NCBI RefSeq assembly: GCF_012844345.1
Contig: NZ_CP051625.1
Location: forward strand, 992,001 to 1,056,000
DNA length: 64,000 bases
Reading direction: 5' to 3'
Source: Pseudomonas sp. gcc21
Lineage (GTDB): Bacteria; Pseudomonadota; Gammaproteobacteria; Pseudomonadales; Pseudomonadaceae
Part shown: one piece after another, positions 37,690-47,422 of the stretch
Numbering within the stretch: position 1 is the first letter of the stretch
Layout of the letters: every line of letters starts with the position of its first letter
The notes under the pieces: model-generated
The model's input: the letters and a program-made list of their open reading frames with translations, nothing else
Database searches by the model: none
Told to the model about the DNA's origin: nothing
Translations under genes and position numbers: made by a program

Positions 37690-37829
37690 TGGCCGTCATG
37701 ACATTGCGCAGGAACCGTTCGAGCGATTTTCGGTCGCTTATCTGAATGCCTGATCAGTACTCTTTTTGATCTGTACGGACTGGCTGCTTGCGACCTAATC
37801 GCCTGCGGCCGGCCCGTTTCTGGAGTCCC

Positions 37830-38960
37830 ATGTTGCAACAATTCTTTCTGCTGTCCGCGCGCGTTGTCGGTTGGCTACCGCAAGCGGTGACAACCCGGCC
37901 CGGCGAATGGCTACGATTATCCGTCGGCCTGGTGCTGTCGCTTGGAGTCAGCGCCTGGCTCTGCCAGTTCCTGTTCGGTCATGGCATCGCTGTCGCATTG
38001 ACCGGCCCGCTGGCCGCGTCCGCCATCCTGCTGCTCGCCGTTCCATCCGGTGCTCTGGCTCAGCCGTGGTCGTTGCTCGGTAGCTATCTTGTAGCGCTGG
38101 CAGTTGCTTCGGTACTGGCTGCGGCATTCGGCGCAAGCATTGAAGTCGCGTGTCTGGCTGCGGGGTTGGCGTTGCTGTTGATGTTCCCGCTACGCTGTCT
38201 GCATCCGCCGGGCGGCGCCATGGCAATGGTACTGGTGTTAGCCGGAAATTGGATCCAAGGCTCGGGTTGGGCGCTGATTCTACCGGTGATGACCGTTGCG
38301 CTCAGTCTGTTGGTGTGCGCGCGGGTGTTCAACCATCTGACCGGCACCAAACACAAAGCAACCGAGCCAATCAATACCCATCACACAATGGATCCGGTCG
38401 CTGAGCGAAGAGTCGGCATCAATGATGAGGACCTGGATAGCGCCCTGGATGAATTCGGCGAATTCGTCGATATCAACCGGGAAGATCTGCAACAGATTGT
38501 GCGCAACACCGAGCGTTCGGCGATGCGCAGACATATGCGCGACACCTGCGCCGCTCAGATAATGTCTCGCGACGTGCTATCGGTGACGCCGGACACAAGT
38601 GTATTGCAAACGCTGCAGATGCTGCGCCACCACCATGTCAAAACCGTACCGGTGATAGACCAGAAAGGGGTGCTGGTAGGTATTGTCAGCCTGGGTGATC
38701 TGATGGGCCAGGTCGATGCCTCGCCCGGCAGACTGTTTGCCGCACGGATGAAGATCTGGCGCGAGCAGCCGGTAAGCAAATGGATGACCAGCCCGGTGAT
38801 CAGCGCAGACAGCCAGATGCACATCGTTGACATGATTCCGTTGATGTCCCGCCACGGGCTGCATTCTCTGCCGATCATGGACGACGGCAAGTTGGTGGGA
38901 CTGGTCACTCAGACCGACCTGATTGCAGCGTTGCATCAGGATCTGCTGATGCATCTTTGA
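37830..38960 (+). CDS. HPP-family membrane protein with two CBS domains
   Basis: A 376-residue protein. The N-terminal HPP domain (about 1-175) has four or five helices and the name-giving motif LHPPGGAMAMVLVLAG. A linker is followed by a CBS pair (about 240-375) with MSRDVLSVTPDTSVLQTLQML and SKWMTSPVISADSQMHIVDMI. Bacterial HPP proteins have been linked to nitrite transport in cyanobacteria and plants; here, close to denitrification genes, a nitrite/anion role gated by nucleotides is possible but unproven. The ATG at 37830 follows TGGAGTCCC; an upstream TTG is less likely. Confidence 0.9.
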   Translation: MLQQFFLLSARVVGWLPQAVTTRPGEWLRLSVGLVLSLGVSAWLCQFLFGHGIAVALTGPLAASAILLLAVPSGALAQPWSLLGSYLVALAVASVLAAAFGASIEVACLAAGLALLLMFPLRCLHPPGGAMAMVLVLAGNWIQGSGWALILPVMTVALSLLVCARVFNHLTGTKHKATEPINTHHTMDPVAERRVGINDEDLDSALDEFGEFVDINREDLQQIVRNTERSAMRRHMRDTCAAQIMSRDVLSVTPDTSVLQTLQMLRHHHVKTVPVIDQKGVLVGIVSLGDLMGQVDASPGRLFAARMKIWREQPVSKWMTSPVISADSQMHIVDMIPLMSRHGLHSLPIMDDGKLVGLVTQTDLIAALHQDLLMHL

Positions 38961-38996
38961 AGGCTCGGAACTGAGTCCTCACGGAGCAGAGGGCGG

Positions 38997-39860
38997 CTAG
39001 AGCAGGGCGTCTCGCCGCCGGGACCAAGCCCGATTGCTGCTGGCGACCTCACGCAGCAGACTGAACGCCTGGTCCAGCGCCTCAGACTCTTGCCGGCGGG
39101 TATAGACCAGATAGGTTGGAAAACTGAACTCGGGCGCCTGCGGAACGCGTTCGAGCACGCCGTCGTCGAGATAGGGCTGAGCTACACGGGTGCGGAAGTA
39201 GCCTGAGCCACCGTTTTCGATGATGTATTGCAAGCCGAGCGGGCCGAGATTAAAGCTGACCGGCGCGCGAACGCGCTCTGGCAAGGCGGCATCATGCAGT
39301 CGCCGAAAACTCTCGCCCCAGTCGATATACACATAGGGCTCGGGTTTGGCTGGCAGACGCACCTGGATGAGCTTTTCCTCCAGTAACTCCTCCACCTGGA
39401 GTCCCGGCAGGTATTCGGGCTGGTAAACCAGCGCGGCATCCAGCGTGCCGTCTTCGACACGGCGCATCAATTGGTGAGTCTCGCCCATCTCCGCACGTAC
39501 CGTATGCGTTGGAATCCGCTCTCGCAACAACCCTACCCAGTCCAGCATCAGCGGATTGCACAGGCTTGGCTCTGCGCCGAGACTGAGTACGCTGCGATGT
39601 CCTTCTGGCAGGGGCAGATTGCGTTGCGCCGCATCCCAGGCCTGGACCATCTGATTGGCGTGCACAACAAATATCTCGCCTTCAGCGGTCAGTTTGGCAC
39701 CGGAACGATTGCGAATGAACAAGGTGCAGTTGAGCTGGGCTTCGAGGGACTGGATGCGCGCGGTCACGGCCGCCTGGGTCAAATGTAGACGCTCCGCCGC
39801 AGCGATGAAGCTACCGCCGCGAATGATCTCCAGGAAAGTACGTGCCAGTGCTGTGTCCAC
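38997..39860 (-). CDS. LysR-family transcriptional regulator
   Basis: 287 residues with an N-terminal winged helix-turn-helix (TFLEIIRGGSFIAAAERLHLTQAAVTARIQSLEAQL) and a periplasmic-binding-like effector domain (about 90-280). The target is unknown. Neighbours are a small membrane protein upstream on the same strand and the HPP-CBS gene, which is convergent. Confidence 0.93.
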   Translation of the reverse strand: MDTALARTFLEIIRGGSFIAAAERLHLTQAAVTARIQSLEAQLNCTLFIRNRSGAKLTAEGEIFVVHANQMVQAWDAAQRNLPLPEGHRSVLSLGAEPSLCNPLMLDWVGLLRERIPTHTVRAEMGETHQLMRRVEDGTLDAALVYQPEYLPGLQVEELLEEKLIQVRLPAKPEPYVYIDWGESFRRLHDAALPERVRAPVSFNLGPLGLQYIIENGGSGYFRTRVAQPYLDDGVLERVPQAPEFSFPTYLVYTRRQESEALDQAFSLLREVASSNRAWSRRRDALL

Positions 39861-39904
39861 AGGGGATTCCGGTCAGTCGATAGGCTGCGATAAACGAATC
39901 TGCG

Positions 39905-40333
39905 CTACAGAGACCGGCTACGGACGGAGCCACACAGGTTGCAGCTGGACTCTGATGAGGTCAACGCTGATTGCGGTGCGTCGTGATCACAGGCCTCGCA
40001 TGGGTGGCTATCTGTCACCACCATTGGGTTCATCCGAAAAAACCTGAACAGCGCACGAAAGAGCCCAATCAAACCTGCGACTGTGGTGAACGCAGCGAGG
40101 ATAAAGGCGAGTTTCTGAACTGGGTCCGAAGCGGCCACAGCGCTGCCGGCGTGTTCTGTATCAGTGCCCAGTAGCAGCATGCCGGCCGAGCCGGATACGG
40201 TCAGAAGAATGGGGGCAGTGAATACCTGAACACACTGCTGAAGTCTGAATTGATTGATAACGGAGCCCGCCTCGGTTACTTGCCGAGCCGATAATAACAC
40301 AGGATTTTCGGCCAGGCCCGCGCAGAAACTCAC
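39905..40333 (-). CDS. hypothetical membrane protein with C-terminal cysteine pairs
   Basis: 142 residues from a GTG at 40333. Two likely membrane helices (VFTAPILLTVSGSAGMLLLG and KLAFILAAFTTVAGLIGLF) are followed by a tail with CEAC and CNLC, which might bind metal. I do not recognise the family, and no ribosome site precedes the GTG, so the start is uncertain. No better frame covers this stretch. Confidence 0.5.
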   Translation of the reverse strand: MSFCAGLAENPVLLSARQVTEAGSVINQFRLQQCVQVFTAPILLTVSGSAGMLLLGTDTEHAGSAVAASDPVQKLAFILAAFTTVAGLIGLFRALFRFFRMNPMVVTDSHPCEACDHDAPQSALTSSESSCNLCGSVRSRSL

Positions 40334-40406
40334 CTGTTCGGGTGGAAGTTATTACCGCGGAGGCAGCCTCGAATCGCCCGTTCCAGAGCCTTAGGTGCGG
40401 TGCATG

Positions 40407-41276
40407 TCAGCCGCGCGCATCGCGCCACCGAGGCCAATGCGCATTCACCCAGAGGGATATTCCGATGATTGACCCGCCGATCAGCAGCCGCTGAATATCC
40501 GCCTCCTGATTCCACACAAGCAGATTGACCACCAATCCGGCAGGAATCAGCGCGTTGTTCATGATTCCCAATGTGCCGGCGTCAACCTGCGTCGCGCCAC
40601 GGTTCCAGAAAAAGAATCCAAGGCCCGAAGCGGCTAGCCCCAGCCAACCCAGAACGCCCCATTGGACCGAGCTGTGCGGCAGCTTTTGCGCATCGCCCAG
40701 TAGAAACCAGGCGGGCAAGGCAACGATCAGGGCGCCAATGAAAAAGAAACCGAAGCCGTTCCATTGCTGACGCACGTCGACCTGATGGTGCCGCACAAGG
40801 TGAGCATAGCCAATCTGCCCGGCAGCGAAAGCCATGTTGGCCAGCTGCAGCAACAGGAATCCGCGAATATAACTGTCGCTCAGCCCGTCATAGCGGATGA
40901 CCGCCGCGCCCAGCACCGCGATCAGCGTTGCCACTACCGGGCCGATGCTGAAACGGCGTTTGAGTAGATTGTCTGCCAGGGCGACATAGAGGGGAGTGAA
41001 GATAGTGAAGAGCAGTACTTCGGGGACGCTCAGCAGTTCGAACGAAAGATACAAACAGATGTAGGTGACGCCAAACTGCAAGGCGCCGACCACCAGCAAT
41101 CCGGGAATCATGCCCCGGGGCAGGCGCGCCGGGCGTAACAAGGGCAGGAACAACAACCCTGCCAGGACGATCCGCGTCAGCACCGAGAAATAGCTGTCGA
41201 CCTGGCCGGCCAGATACTCGCCGATCAGACTAAAGGAAACCGCCCAAAGCAGCGTGACGGCAATCAGGTGGAACAT
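40407..41276 (-). CDS. EamA/DMT-superfamily transporter
   Basis: A 289-residue protein with ten membrane helices in two EamA repeats (about 1-135 and 145-285). Typical features are LTRIVLAGLLFLPLL, the helix after LLKRRFS, and the second-repeat GLAASGLGFFFWNRGATQVDAG. It exports or imports small metabolites; the substrate cannot be read from the sequence. Confidence 0.92.
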   Translation of the reverse strand: MFHLIAVTLLWAVSFSLIGEYLAGQVDSYFSVLTRIVLAGLLFLPLLRPARLPRGMIPGLLVVGALQFGVTYICLYLSFELLSVPEVLLFTIFTPLYVALADNLLKRRFSIGPVVATLIAVLGAAVIRYDGLSDSYIRGFLLLQLANMAFAAGQIGYAHLVRHHQVDVRQQWNGFGFFFIGALIVALPAWFLLGDAQKLPHSSVQWGVLGWLGLAASGLGFFFWNRGATQVDAGTLGIMNNALIPAGLVVNLLVWNQEADIQRLLIGGSIIGISLWVNAHWPRWRDARG

Positions 41277-41455
41277 GCGGTTTTACTCCATTGGCACCTC
41301 CAGCAGGTGCGGGCCGCATGGTAATCGCTCGCCGCGCCGGCGACAAATGCGGTGGCTCTGTCACGGCCATTTCGGTGCGTTTCGGGTCGATCTGGCCGAA
41401 CTACCAGCGTCGGGCGTCGTCTCAACTTCAACCACTCTGAAACGGGGACGAATAT

Positions 41456-42385
41456 ATGGCGATCTTGAACACCGGCAACATCGGTTGGGGCACTCTGGCC
41501 AAGCGCACCCTCAAGGAGTTCGGCGCGGATGATATGTCGTCGTACTCTGCGGCATTGGCATATCAGGCACTGTTTTCGATCTTTCCTTTTATTCTGTTTC
41601 TCATGGCAATGCTTGGTTTCCTGCACCTGCCGCAATTTTTTGACTGGTTGCGTACCCAGGCGACAACGGTATTGCCGGAAACGGCAACGGAGCAGATAAA
41701 CCCGGTGATTGATCAGCTGCAGTCGCAGGACGGCGGGCTGCTCTCGTTCGGTATTCTGATAGCCCTTTGGACGTCATCAGCCGGTATGCGTTCTTTGATG
41801 AACGCCATGAACAAGGCCTACGACGTGACCGAGGCGCGTCCCACCTGGAAGGTATTCCTGCTTTCTATTGTCTACACCATCGGCATCGCCATCGTATTAC
41901 TGGTCGTGGCTGCCTTGATGATCATGGGGCCGCAGGTGATGGAGTGGCTTGCCTCGCAGGTGGGGCTGCAGGATATCGTTGTCACCGTCTGGACCTGGGC
42001 GCGTTGGCCCGTCGCAATATTCCTGATGATGCTGGTCGTTGCGCTTCTCTATTACATTGCTCCCAACGTGGAACAGAGTTTCCGGTTTATCACGCCGGGT
42101 TCGGTCGTTGCCGTTATCGTGTGGATTGCCGCCTCATTGGCCTTCGGTTATTACGTGCAGAACTTCGGAAACTATGATGCGACCTACGGGAGTATCGGTG
42201 CGGTCATCGTATTGATGCTGTTCTTTTATATATCCGCTGCGGTGCTGCTGCTTGGCGCGGAAATCAATGCGGTAATCGAGCATTCCGCGAATGAAGGCAA
42301 AAACAAGGGGGACAAGAAATTGGATTCCAGTGACCAGGCGTCCGGTTCTAGCGGCCGGGCATCCGATTCCGGTGCGAGGCTATAA
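41456..42385 (+). CDS. YihY/BrkB (UPF0761) family inner-membrane protein
   Basis: A 309-residue protein with six membrane helices. Family motifs include SSYSAALAYQALFSIFPFILFL, WTSSAGMRSLMNAMNKAYDV, and YGSIGAVIVLMLFFYISAAVLLLGAEINAVIEH. The C-terminal tail is Ser- and Asp-rich. Earlier called ribonuclease BN by mistake; the real function is not known. A strong bidirectional terminator follows at 42431. Confidence 0.93.
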   Translation: MAILNTGNIGWGTLAKRTLKEFGADDMSSYSAALAYQALFSIFPFILFLMAMLGFLHLPQFFDWLRTQATTVLPETATEQINPVIDQLQSQDGGLLSFGILIALWTSSAGMRSLMNAMNKAYDVTEARPTWKVFLLSIVYTIGIAIVLLVVAALMIMGPQVMEWLASQVGLQDIVVTVWTWARWPVAIFLMMLVVALLYYIAPNVEQSFRFITPGSVVAVIVWIAASLAFGYYVQNFGNYDATYGSIGAVIVLMLFFYISAAVLLLGAEINAVIEHSANEGKNKGDKKLDSSDQASGSSGRASDSGARL

Positions 42386-42430
42386 CGGGTCGTTACCGGT
42401 TGATAGAGTGATCAAATCTTTCTTGAAATA

Positions 42431-42470
42431 AAAAAACCGTCCACCTCCTGATCGGGGTGGACGGTTTTTT
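42431..42470. terminator. bidirectional terminator between yihY-like gene and ompA-like gene
   Basis: AAAAAACCGTCCACC (42431-42445) and its complement (42456-42470) form a perfect 15-bp stem with T-runs on both strands. It serves both convergent genes. Confidence 0.95.
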
Positions 42471-42485
42471 ATCGGCAAGACCAGG

Positions 42486-43256
42486 CTAGCGTGACGGCAC
42501 CTCTCGTTCGTCGTGGGAAATAGTGACTTCAACCCTGCGGTTCATGGCGCGAGAGGCGGGACTATCGTTGCCGGAGACCGGATGCGCTTTGCCCAGGCCG
42601 ACCGTGTCGATACGGCTCGGCTCGACGCCTTCACGCACCAGGGCATGGCGCACCGAGTCGGCGCGCGCCTGCGACAGTTCAAGATTGTACGCGTCCGAAC
42701 CGGTGTTATCGGTAAAACCTTCTACCAGGATCTTGCGCTGCGGATTGTCTTTCAGGAAGTCTGCCAACGTGCGGATGGTTGTATTGGCAGCGGGTTTCAG
42801 GTCTGCCTTGTTCACATCAAACAATACGCTCTCAAAGGTCACTACTGAGCCACGCTCGGTATCCTTGGCATTGAGTTGTTCACGCAGCTGCTCGATTTCC
42901 TGGTCGCGGGCCTGGAGCCGCGTTCGTGCGCGTTCTTCCGGCAGGCGTTCAAAGGCTTCCTCGGCCGTACGCAGCACGATGGTCTGACGCGCCAGCTCGG
43001 CTTGGCGGTCGGCCAGATAGGACAGATGGTCTACCTTGCTTTGATCTGCACCTTTATTGAGCGCCTTTTCAGCTTCTTCCAGTTTTGTCACCGCATCCTG
43101 AGTTTCGATTGCGGCGTACTGCCGGGCATCCGGATGATTCTGCAGATCCGATACATTCTGCTGGGCTTGTTCGAAGTTGGGGTTAGTCTGGGTCGCACAC
43201 GCCGTCACCAGCAGACTTACGGCGAAGCAGGCGGGTAGAGCGAGGTAGTTACGCAT
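42486..43256 (-). CDS. OmpA-family lipoprotein with DUF4398 region
   Basis: A 256-residue lipoprotein (lipobox LVTAC, Cys19). The N-terminal half is a helical DUF4398-like coiled coil (about 45-135); the C-terminal half is an OmpA peptidoglycan-binding domain (about 140-250) with LFDVNKADLKP, VEGFTDNTGSDAYNLELSQARADSV and NRRVEVTI. It tethers the outer membrane to peptidoglycan. It lies behind a smaller DUF4398 lipoprotein gene and is probably co-transcribed with it. Confidence 0.94.
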   Translation of the reverse strand: MRNYLALPACFAVSLLVTACATQTNPNFEQAQQNVSDLQNHPDARQYAAIETQDAVTKLEEAEKALNKGADQSKVDHLSYLADRQAELARQTIVLRTAEEAFERLPEERARTRLQARDQEIEQLREQLNAKDTERGSVVTFESVLFDVNKADLKPAANTTIRTLADFLKDNPQRKILVEGFTDNTGSDAYNLELSQARADSVRHALVREGVEPSRIDTVGLGKAHPVSGNDSPASRAMNRRVEVTISHDEREVPSR

Positions 43257-43294
43257 AAAGCTACTCCTTGCAAAGCAAACAAATGGGCCGGGGT

Positions 43295-43684
43295 TCAGTT
43301 GTTGCTGCGCAGGCTTTCTTCGCGCAACTCATTGGTGCCTTCCTCTGCCTGACGCAGGGTATAACGCGCTTTTTCCGCCCGCGCTTTGCGCTCGGCTACC
43401 CGCGCATCCCATTCGGCCTGTTCAGCCAGGCGTCTGGCCTTGTCGTATTGCTCGTCAAGGTTGGCCTGCTCGGCCTCGGAAAGTTTTTCCCTTGCCTTGC
43501 GCAGCTCTACCGGCGCGTATTCAGCACCCTCGGCAGTATCCGCGTCGGTGACTGCCTGCTTGGCGACGGCGAGTTGCGTAGTGGGTGGTGGGGTGCCAGC
43601 ACACCCTGCTAGGGTTACCGCGGCACCAAGCGTTATCGCAGCGAGCAGCCGTTTGGGGGCATGCGAAAAGAAATGATCAGACAT
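43295..43684 (-). CDS. DUF4398 domain lipoprotein
   Basis: 129 residues. A lipobox (TLAGC, Cys near 27) is followed by a charged helical region (KAREKLSEAEQANLDEQYDKARRLAEQAEWDA broken by short turns), the DUF4398 type. It is the partner of the OmpA-like gene 38 nt downstream. The ATG at 43684 follows GGAGTTGGGACT; an in-frame start seven codons earlier is less well placed. Confidence 0.88.
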   Translation of the reverse strand: MSDHFFSHAPKRLLAAITLGAAVTLAGCAGTPPPTTQLAVAKQAVTDADTAEGAEYAPVELRKAREKLSEAEQANLDEQYDKARRLAEQAEWDARVAERKARAEKARYTLRQAEEGTNELREESLRSNN

Positions 43685-43984
43685 AGTCCCAACTCCAGAA
43701 TTCAAGGTCTGCTGACCTTGCGGTTACGGATATACGAACTACGTCTCCGTTACTGGCTGCACCTGATGCAGAGCCTGAAGAAGTGCGGGCTTGTGCGCTG
43801 TGGTTGACCAGAATGGAGATTTCGCAGTTCCGGTACATACGCATCTTCGACAACGCATAGTCGGCTACTGTTCAGTTCATGCGTTCCGTTAAGCGTCGGC
43901 ACAAGGGCTCTACACAGCGCAAAGGGTGTCTCGTCCCACCAATTGATCAGGTATGCTGACGCTTTTGCACAGCGGGAACAGAGC

Positions 43985-45349
43985 ATGACGCAATACGATT
44001 TTGACCTTTTTGTTATCGGTGCGGGTTCCGGCGGGGTTAGGGCTAGCCGCATGGCGGCAGCGCTGGGCGCGCGGGTTGGCGTAGCGGAGGACCTCTATCT
44101 GGGCGGCACCTGCGTAAACGTCGGCTGCGTGCCCAAAAAGCTGTTTGCCTACGCCGCACATTTCGCCGAGGACTTCGAAGACGCAGCCGGTTATGGCTGG
44201 GATCTGCAGAAGGCCGGGTTTACCTGGAGCCGTCTGCTGGAGAACAAGAACGCTGAGATCACCCGTCTCAACGGTATCTACCGTAACCTGCTGATCTCCG
44301 CAGGCGTGACCCTGGTCGACGGGCGAGCACGTTTCGTCGACTCGCATACGGTGATCGTTGGCGACACCACTTATAGCGCTGAACGCATTCTGATCGCCAC
44401 GGGTGGCTGGCCGCATATTCCTGAATTCCCCGGTAACGAGCATGTCATCAGTTCCAATGATGTGTTCTTCCTCAAGGAGCTGCCGCGGCGGACCCTTGTG
44501 GTTGGCGGGGGCTACATCGCCGTAGAGTTCGCCAGCATCTTCCACGGCCTCGGCTGCGAAACCAGCTTGCTGTACCGTGGCGATCTGTTCCTGCGGGGCT
44601 TCGATAAGGACGTGCGCGAGCATATGGCTCACACGTTCGAAGCCAAGGAGCTGGATGTGCGGTTCAATGCCGATGTGGCGCGAATCGACCGCCAGGAGGA
44701 CGGCACTCTGAATGTCGTGCTCAAGAATGGTGAGACGCTGGAGACCGATCTGGTGCTCTATGCAACCGGGCGACGTCCGAATCTGGCTGGGCTGGGCTTG
44801 GAAAACACCCAGGTAACCCTCGATGACAAAGGGTTTGTAGCGGTCGATGAGCTCTATCAGACACATGATCCAGCCGTATTCGCCATCGGCGACGTCACCG
44901 ATACCATACAGCTGACACCGGTGGCCCTGGCTGAAGGCATGGCGCTCGCCAGGCGTCTCTACAAACCGGATGAATACGTCCCGGTCGATTACGAGAATAT
45001 CGCCACAGCAGTGTTCTGCATCCCTAACATCGCCACGCTCGGCATGACCGAAGAGCAGGCCAGGGCAGGGGGGCATCGTCTCAAAGTGTACGAAAGCCGC
45101 TTCCGCGCCATGCGCAACACCCTTGCCGGGCGCGGCGAGCAAAGCTTCATGAAGCTCATCGTCGACAAGGATAGCGACCGCATACTGGGTATTCATATGG
45201 TCGGCCCGGATGCGGGCGAGATCGTCCAGGGTCTCGCGGTCGCGGTGAAGGCGGGCGCGACCAAGGCGGTATTCGATGCAACGCTCGGGATTCATCCGAC
45301 GGCTGCAGAAGAGTTCGTCACCATGCGTACCCCGAGCCGGGAAGACTAG
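43985..45349 (+). CDS. gor: glutathione-disulfide reductase
   Basis: A 454-residue cytosolic flavoprotein that reduces oxidised glutathione with NADPH. Features in order: FAD-binding GAGSGGVRA; redox-active disulfide [18 protein letters not shown] fold [15 protein letters not shown] motif AIGDVTDT; dimer-interface catalytic His-Glu in HPTAAEEFV. The ATG at 43985 begins the family N-terminus; an earlier start at 43943 is not needed. Confidence 0.96.
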   Translation: MTQYDFDLFVIGAGSGGVRASRMAAALGARVGVAEDLYLGGTCVNVGCVPKKLFAYAAHFAEDFEDAAGYGWDLQKAGFTWSRLLENKNAEITRLNGIYRNLLISAGVTLVDGRARFVDSHTVIVGDTTYSAERILIATGGWPHIPEFPGNEHVISSNDVFFLKELPRRTLVVGGGYIAVEFASIFHGLGCETSLLYRGDLFLRGFDKDVREHMAHTFEAKELDVRFNADVARIDRQEDGTLNVVLKNGETLETDLVLYATGRRPNLAGLGLENTQVTLDDKGFVAVDELYQTHDPAVFAIGDVTDTIQLTPVALAEGMALARRLYKPDEYVPVDYENIATAVFCIPNIATLGMTEEQARAGGHRLKVYESRFRAMRNTLAGRGEQSFMKLIVDKDSDRILGIHMVGPDAGEIVQGLAVAVKAGATKAVFDATLGIHPTAAEEFVTMRTPSRED

Positions 45350-45449
45350 ACTGAGTCAAAGTGCGTCGACAGTTTGTTCGCGGCAGGTCTTGACTGCCGC
45401 CTGGAGCTAGGCGCTTTTGGCGGCTTAACTGACCCGTGGAGCCAGACTG

Positions 45450-46070
45450 ATGACGTGGTTCTATGCATTTGATCTGTTTGGGGTCGCGGTTTTCGCTATC
45501 ACCGGCGCGCTCATGGCCGGTAGAAAGTCGATGGATTTGCTGGGCGTGCTGGTCATTGCGATCATTACGGCGCTGGGCGGCGGCACCCTGCGTGATGTCA
45601 TTCTCGATCGCCATCCGGTGGTCTGGATCCGTGATGATGTTTACATTCTCGTGGCAATCGTAGCGGCGCTCGGCACGGTAGCGTGGGTGCGCCTGACTCG
45701 ACCCATCCACGAAACGGGTCTGTTGGTCGCCGACGCCTTTGGTCTCGCCGTGTTCACGGTAATCGGTACGCAGATCGCAATGGCAACGAACGCCCCCTTG
45801 AGCGCCGCGGTGATCATGGGGGTCATGACCGGCGTAGCGGGCGGCGTGATGCGCGATATCATCTGCAACGAAATCCCGTTGATTTTCCATAAGGAAATCT
45901 ATGCCACCGCAAGCCTCATAGGTTCCCTGCTCTACATCATGCTTGTGCCTATGGACTTGCCGCCCGGGCTCGAAGTCGCACTGGCGATGCTTGCTGTCCT
46001 GCTGATCAGGCTGGCCGCCATCCGCTGGCAGCTGCAATTACCGCAATTTCATCTGCTCGATCGTGACTGA
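45450..46070 (+). CDS. TRIC/UPF0126 (YadS-like) membrane protein
   Basis: A 206-residue protein with seven helices made of two inverted UPF0126 repeats: ALGGGTLRDVILDRHPVVWI and its second copy GVAGGVMRDIICNEIPLIFHKE. Bacterial members are related to TRIC cation channels, and some have been proposed to carry glycine. It stands alone; no operon partner is seen. Confidence 0.92.
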   Translation: MTWFYAFDLFGVAVFAITGALMAGRKSMDLLGVLVIAIITALGGGTLRDVILDRHPVVWIRDDVYILVAIVAALGTVAWVRLTRPIHETGLLVADAFGLAVFTVIGTQIAMATNAPLSAAVIMGVMTGVAGGVMRDIICNEIPLIFHKEIYATASLIGSLLYIMLVPMDLPPGLEVALAMLAVLLIRLAAIRWQLQLPQFHLLDRD

Positions 46071-46094
46071 TTGGGCAACCAGCCAGATCGCTGC

Positions 46095-46589
46095 TCAGCG
46101 AGCATGGTCGTGTACGGGTTCGGTGGGCTTGTCCTTCTTGACCGGCGCCTCTTTATGTACCGCCACTTCAACTTCCACGGTTCCAGCCTGCTCAAAACGC
46201 AACGTCATGGGAAACTTCTCACCGTCAACCAGCGGCTGTTGAAGGTTGATCAACATGATGTGATAACCGCCTGGCTCCAGCGCAAGGCTTTCACCTGCAT
46301 CGATGGTCAAGTCAGCGGCTTTCTGCATCTTCATCAGGCCTTCGGCATCGACGTGTTCATGCATCTCTGCAGACTCAGCCGCAGGTGTCTCGATACCGAG
46401 CAGACGGTCCCCCGTCTCGCCGTTGTTATCGATCCGGAAATACGCCGCACCCGTGGTAGCGGTAGGCGGCATGGCGCGGGCCCAGGGATGATCGATAAAC
46501 AGGCTTTCAGCTTGATAATCGTGGGCTACGGCGGTTCCGGCTACACACGCGGCAGCAACAAGGGGCAGGATGTATTTATTCAGATTCAC
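46095..46589 (-). CDS. PCu(A)C-type periplasmic copper chaperone
   Basis: A 164-residue protein with a signal peptide (cleavage after AVA) and the PCu(A)C Cu(I) site: first His/Met in AEMHEHVDAEGLMKM, second in GGYHIML. Such proteins deliver copper to CuA and other respiratory copper sites, so it could serve NosZ, NirK or oxidases. The GTG at 46589 is preceded by GGAGTCACCC; the ATG at 46607 has no ribosome site. The His-rich tail (VHDHAR) may also bind metal. Confidence 0.9.
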   Translation of the reverse strand: MNLNKYILPLVAAACVAGTAVAHDYQAESLFIDHPWARAMPPTATTGAAYFRIDNNGETGDRLLGIETPAAESAEMHEHVDAEGLMKMQKAADLTIDAGESLALEPGGYHIMLINLQQPLVDGEKFPMTLRFEQAGTVEVEVAVHKEAPVKKDKPTEPVHDHAR

Positions 46590-46898
46590 GGGTGACTCCG
46601 GCAGCATGGGTGATTATTTCAGAGTAGCGGGCCCGACGGCTGCTGCCCAGTAGGTGCGACCTAATGAAGCTGCTCAGAACTATTCACGTCGACAAATGGG
46701 CGAGGGCTGCAATTGATTTAGGATAGTGGCATATTGATATGTGACTCAGGTTCCAGCCCTGTGCACCCGATCAGTGAATTGTGATTGAGTTGACCTAAAA
46801 GCACAATCGGGCGACTTCTAGCCCGCCAGCAAATACCGCAAACTCCTTAGCAAGTGCCCGCCAGGAGTCTGTGATGCAACACAGTGGATGAGCAATTG

Positions 46899-47231
46899 AT
46901 GAACGAAAGACGAAAACTGGAGCGTCACAGAGTGAGCAGCAGCCTTGAGGTCTATGATCTGAATACCGGTGATCTGTTGGGTCGAGTTGTCGATCTGCAC
47001 ATCGAAGGTCTTATGTTGTTAAGCGAAAAACCGATTGAGATGTTCAAGTCTTACGCGCTGCAGGTGAACCTGCCAATGACGCTCAATGGCATTACTGAAT
47101 TCATGCTGGACGCAGAGAGTAAATGGCGTCGCGAGAGCATCGCAGGCGGTCAGTACTGGACTGGCCTGCAGTTCACCCACCTGCCTGAAGACTCCCGCCA
47201 CTGTATCGAAAAGATGGTCGCCAGCCGTTAA
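46899..47231 (+). CDS. PilZ-domain protein
   Basis: A single-domain protein of 110 residues with the c-di-GMP binding start ERRKLERHRV and the second motif region VVDLHIEGLMLLS, in which the usual D/N-x-S-x-x-G reads D-x-H-x-x-G. It may thus bind c-di-GMP weakly. The ATG at 46899 is chosen; a GTG at 46884 is possible. The target is unknown. Confidence 0.85.
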   Translation: MNERRKLERHRVSSSLEVYDLNTGDLLGRVVDLHIEGLMLLSEKPIEMFKSYALQVNLPMTLNGITEFMLDAESKWRRESIAGGQYWTGLQFTHLPEDSRHCIEKMVASR

Positions 47232-47422
47232 CGTCACCCCAACCCTTGCATGTAGACTGTTTCGGTGCTGTCCGCAGCACCGATCCCGTTCCGGTTTATC
47301 CGAGCCTTGTTTCATCACCAGAACATGCCATCCCATTCGCACAAAATGATAATCGTTCTCATTGACATAGATGATTGAGCCGCTAGTATCTGTGGACATC
47401 CAAACGTTTACGGAGACACTCC
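47232..47422. other. intergenic region holding a Fur-type promoter
   Basis: No gene seen. A Fur-like box and a good sigma-70 promoter lie at 47345-47389, leading into a 46-aa frame. Confidence 0.6.
47345..47389 (+). promoter_or_regulatory. Fur box over a sigma-70 promoter
   Basis: AATGATAATCGTTCTCATT (47345-47363) fits the Fur operator type (GATAAT-like hexamers in inverted order). It touches a -35 TTGACA (47362-47367), which is 16 nt from a -10 TAGTAT (47384-47389). Iron-replete Fur would block this promoter. Confidence 0.75.
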
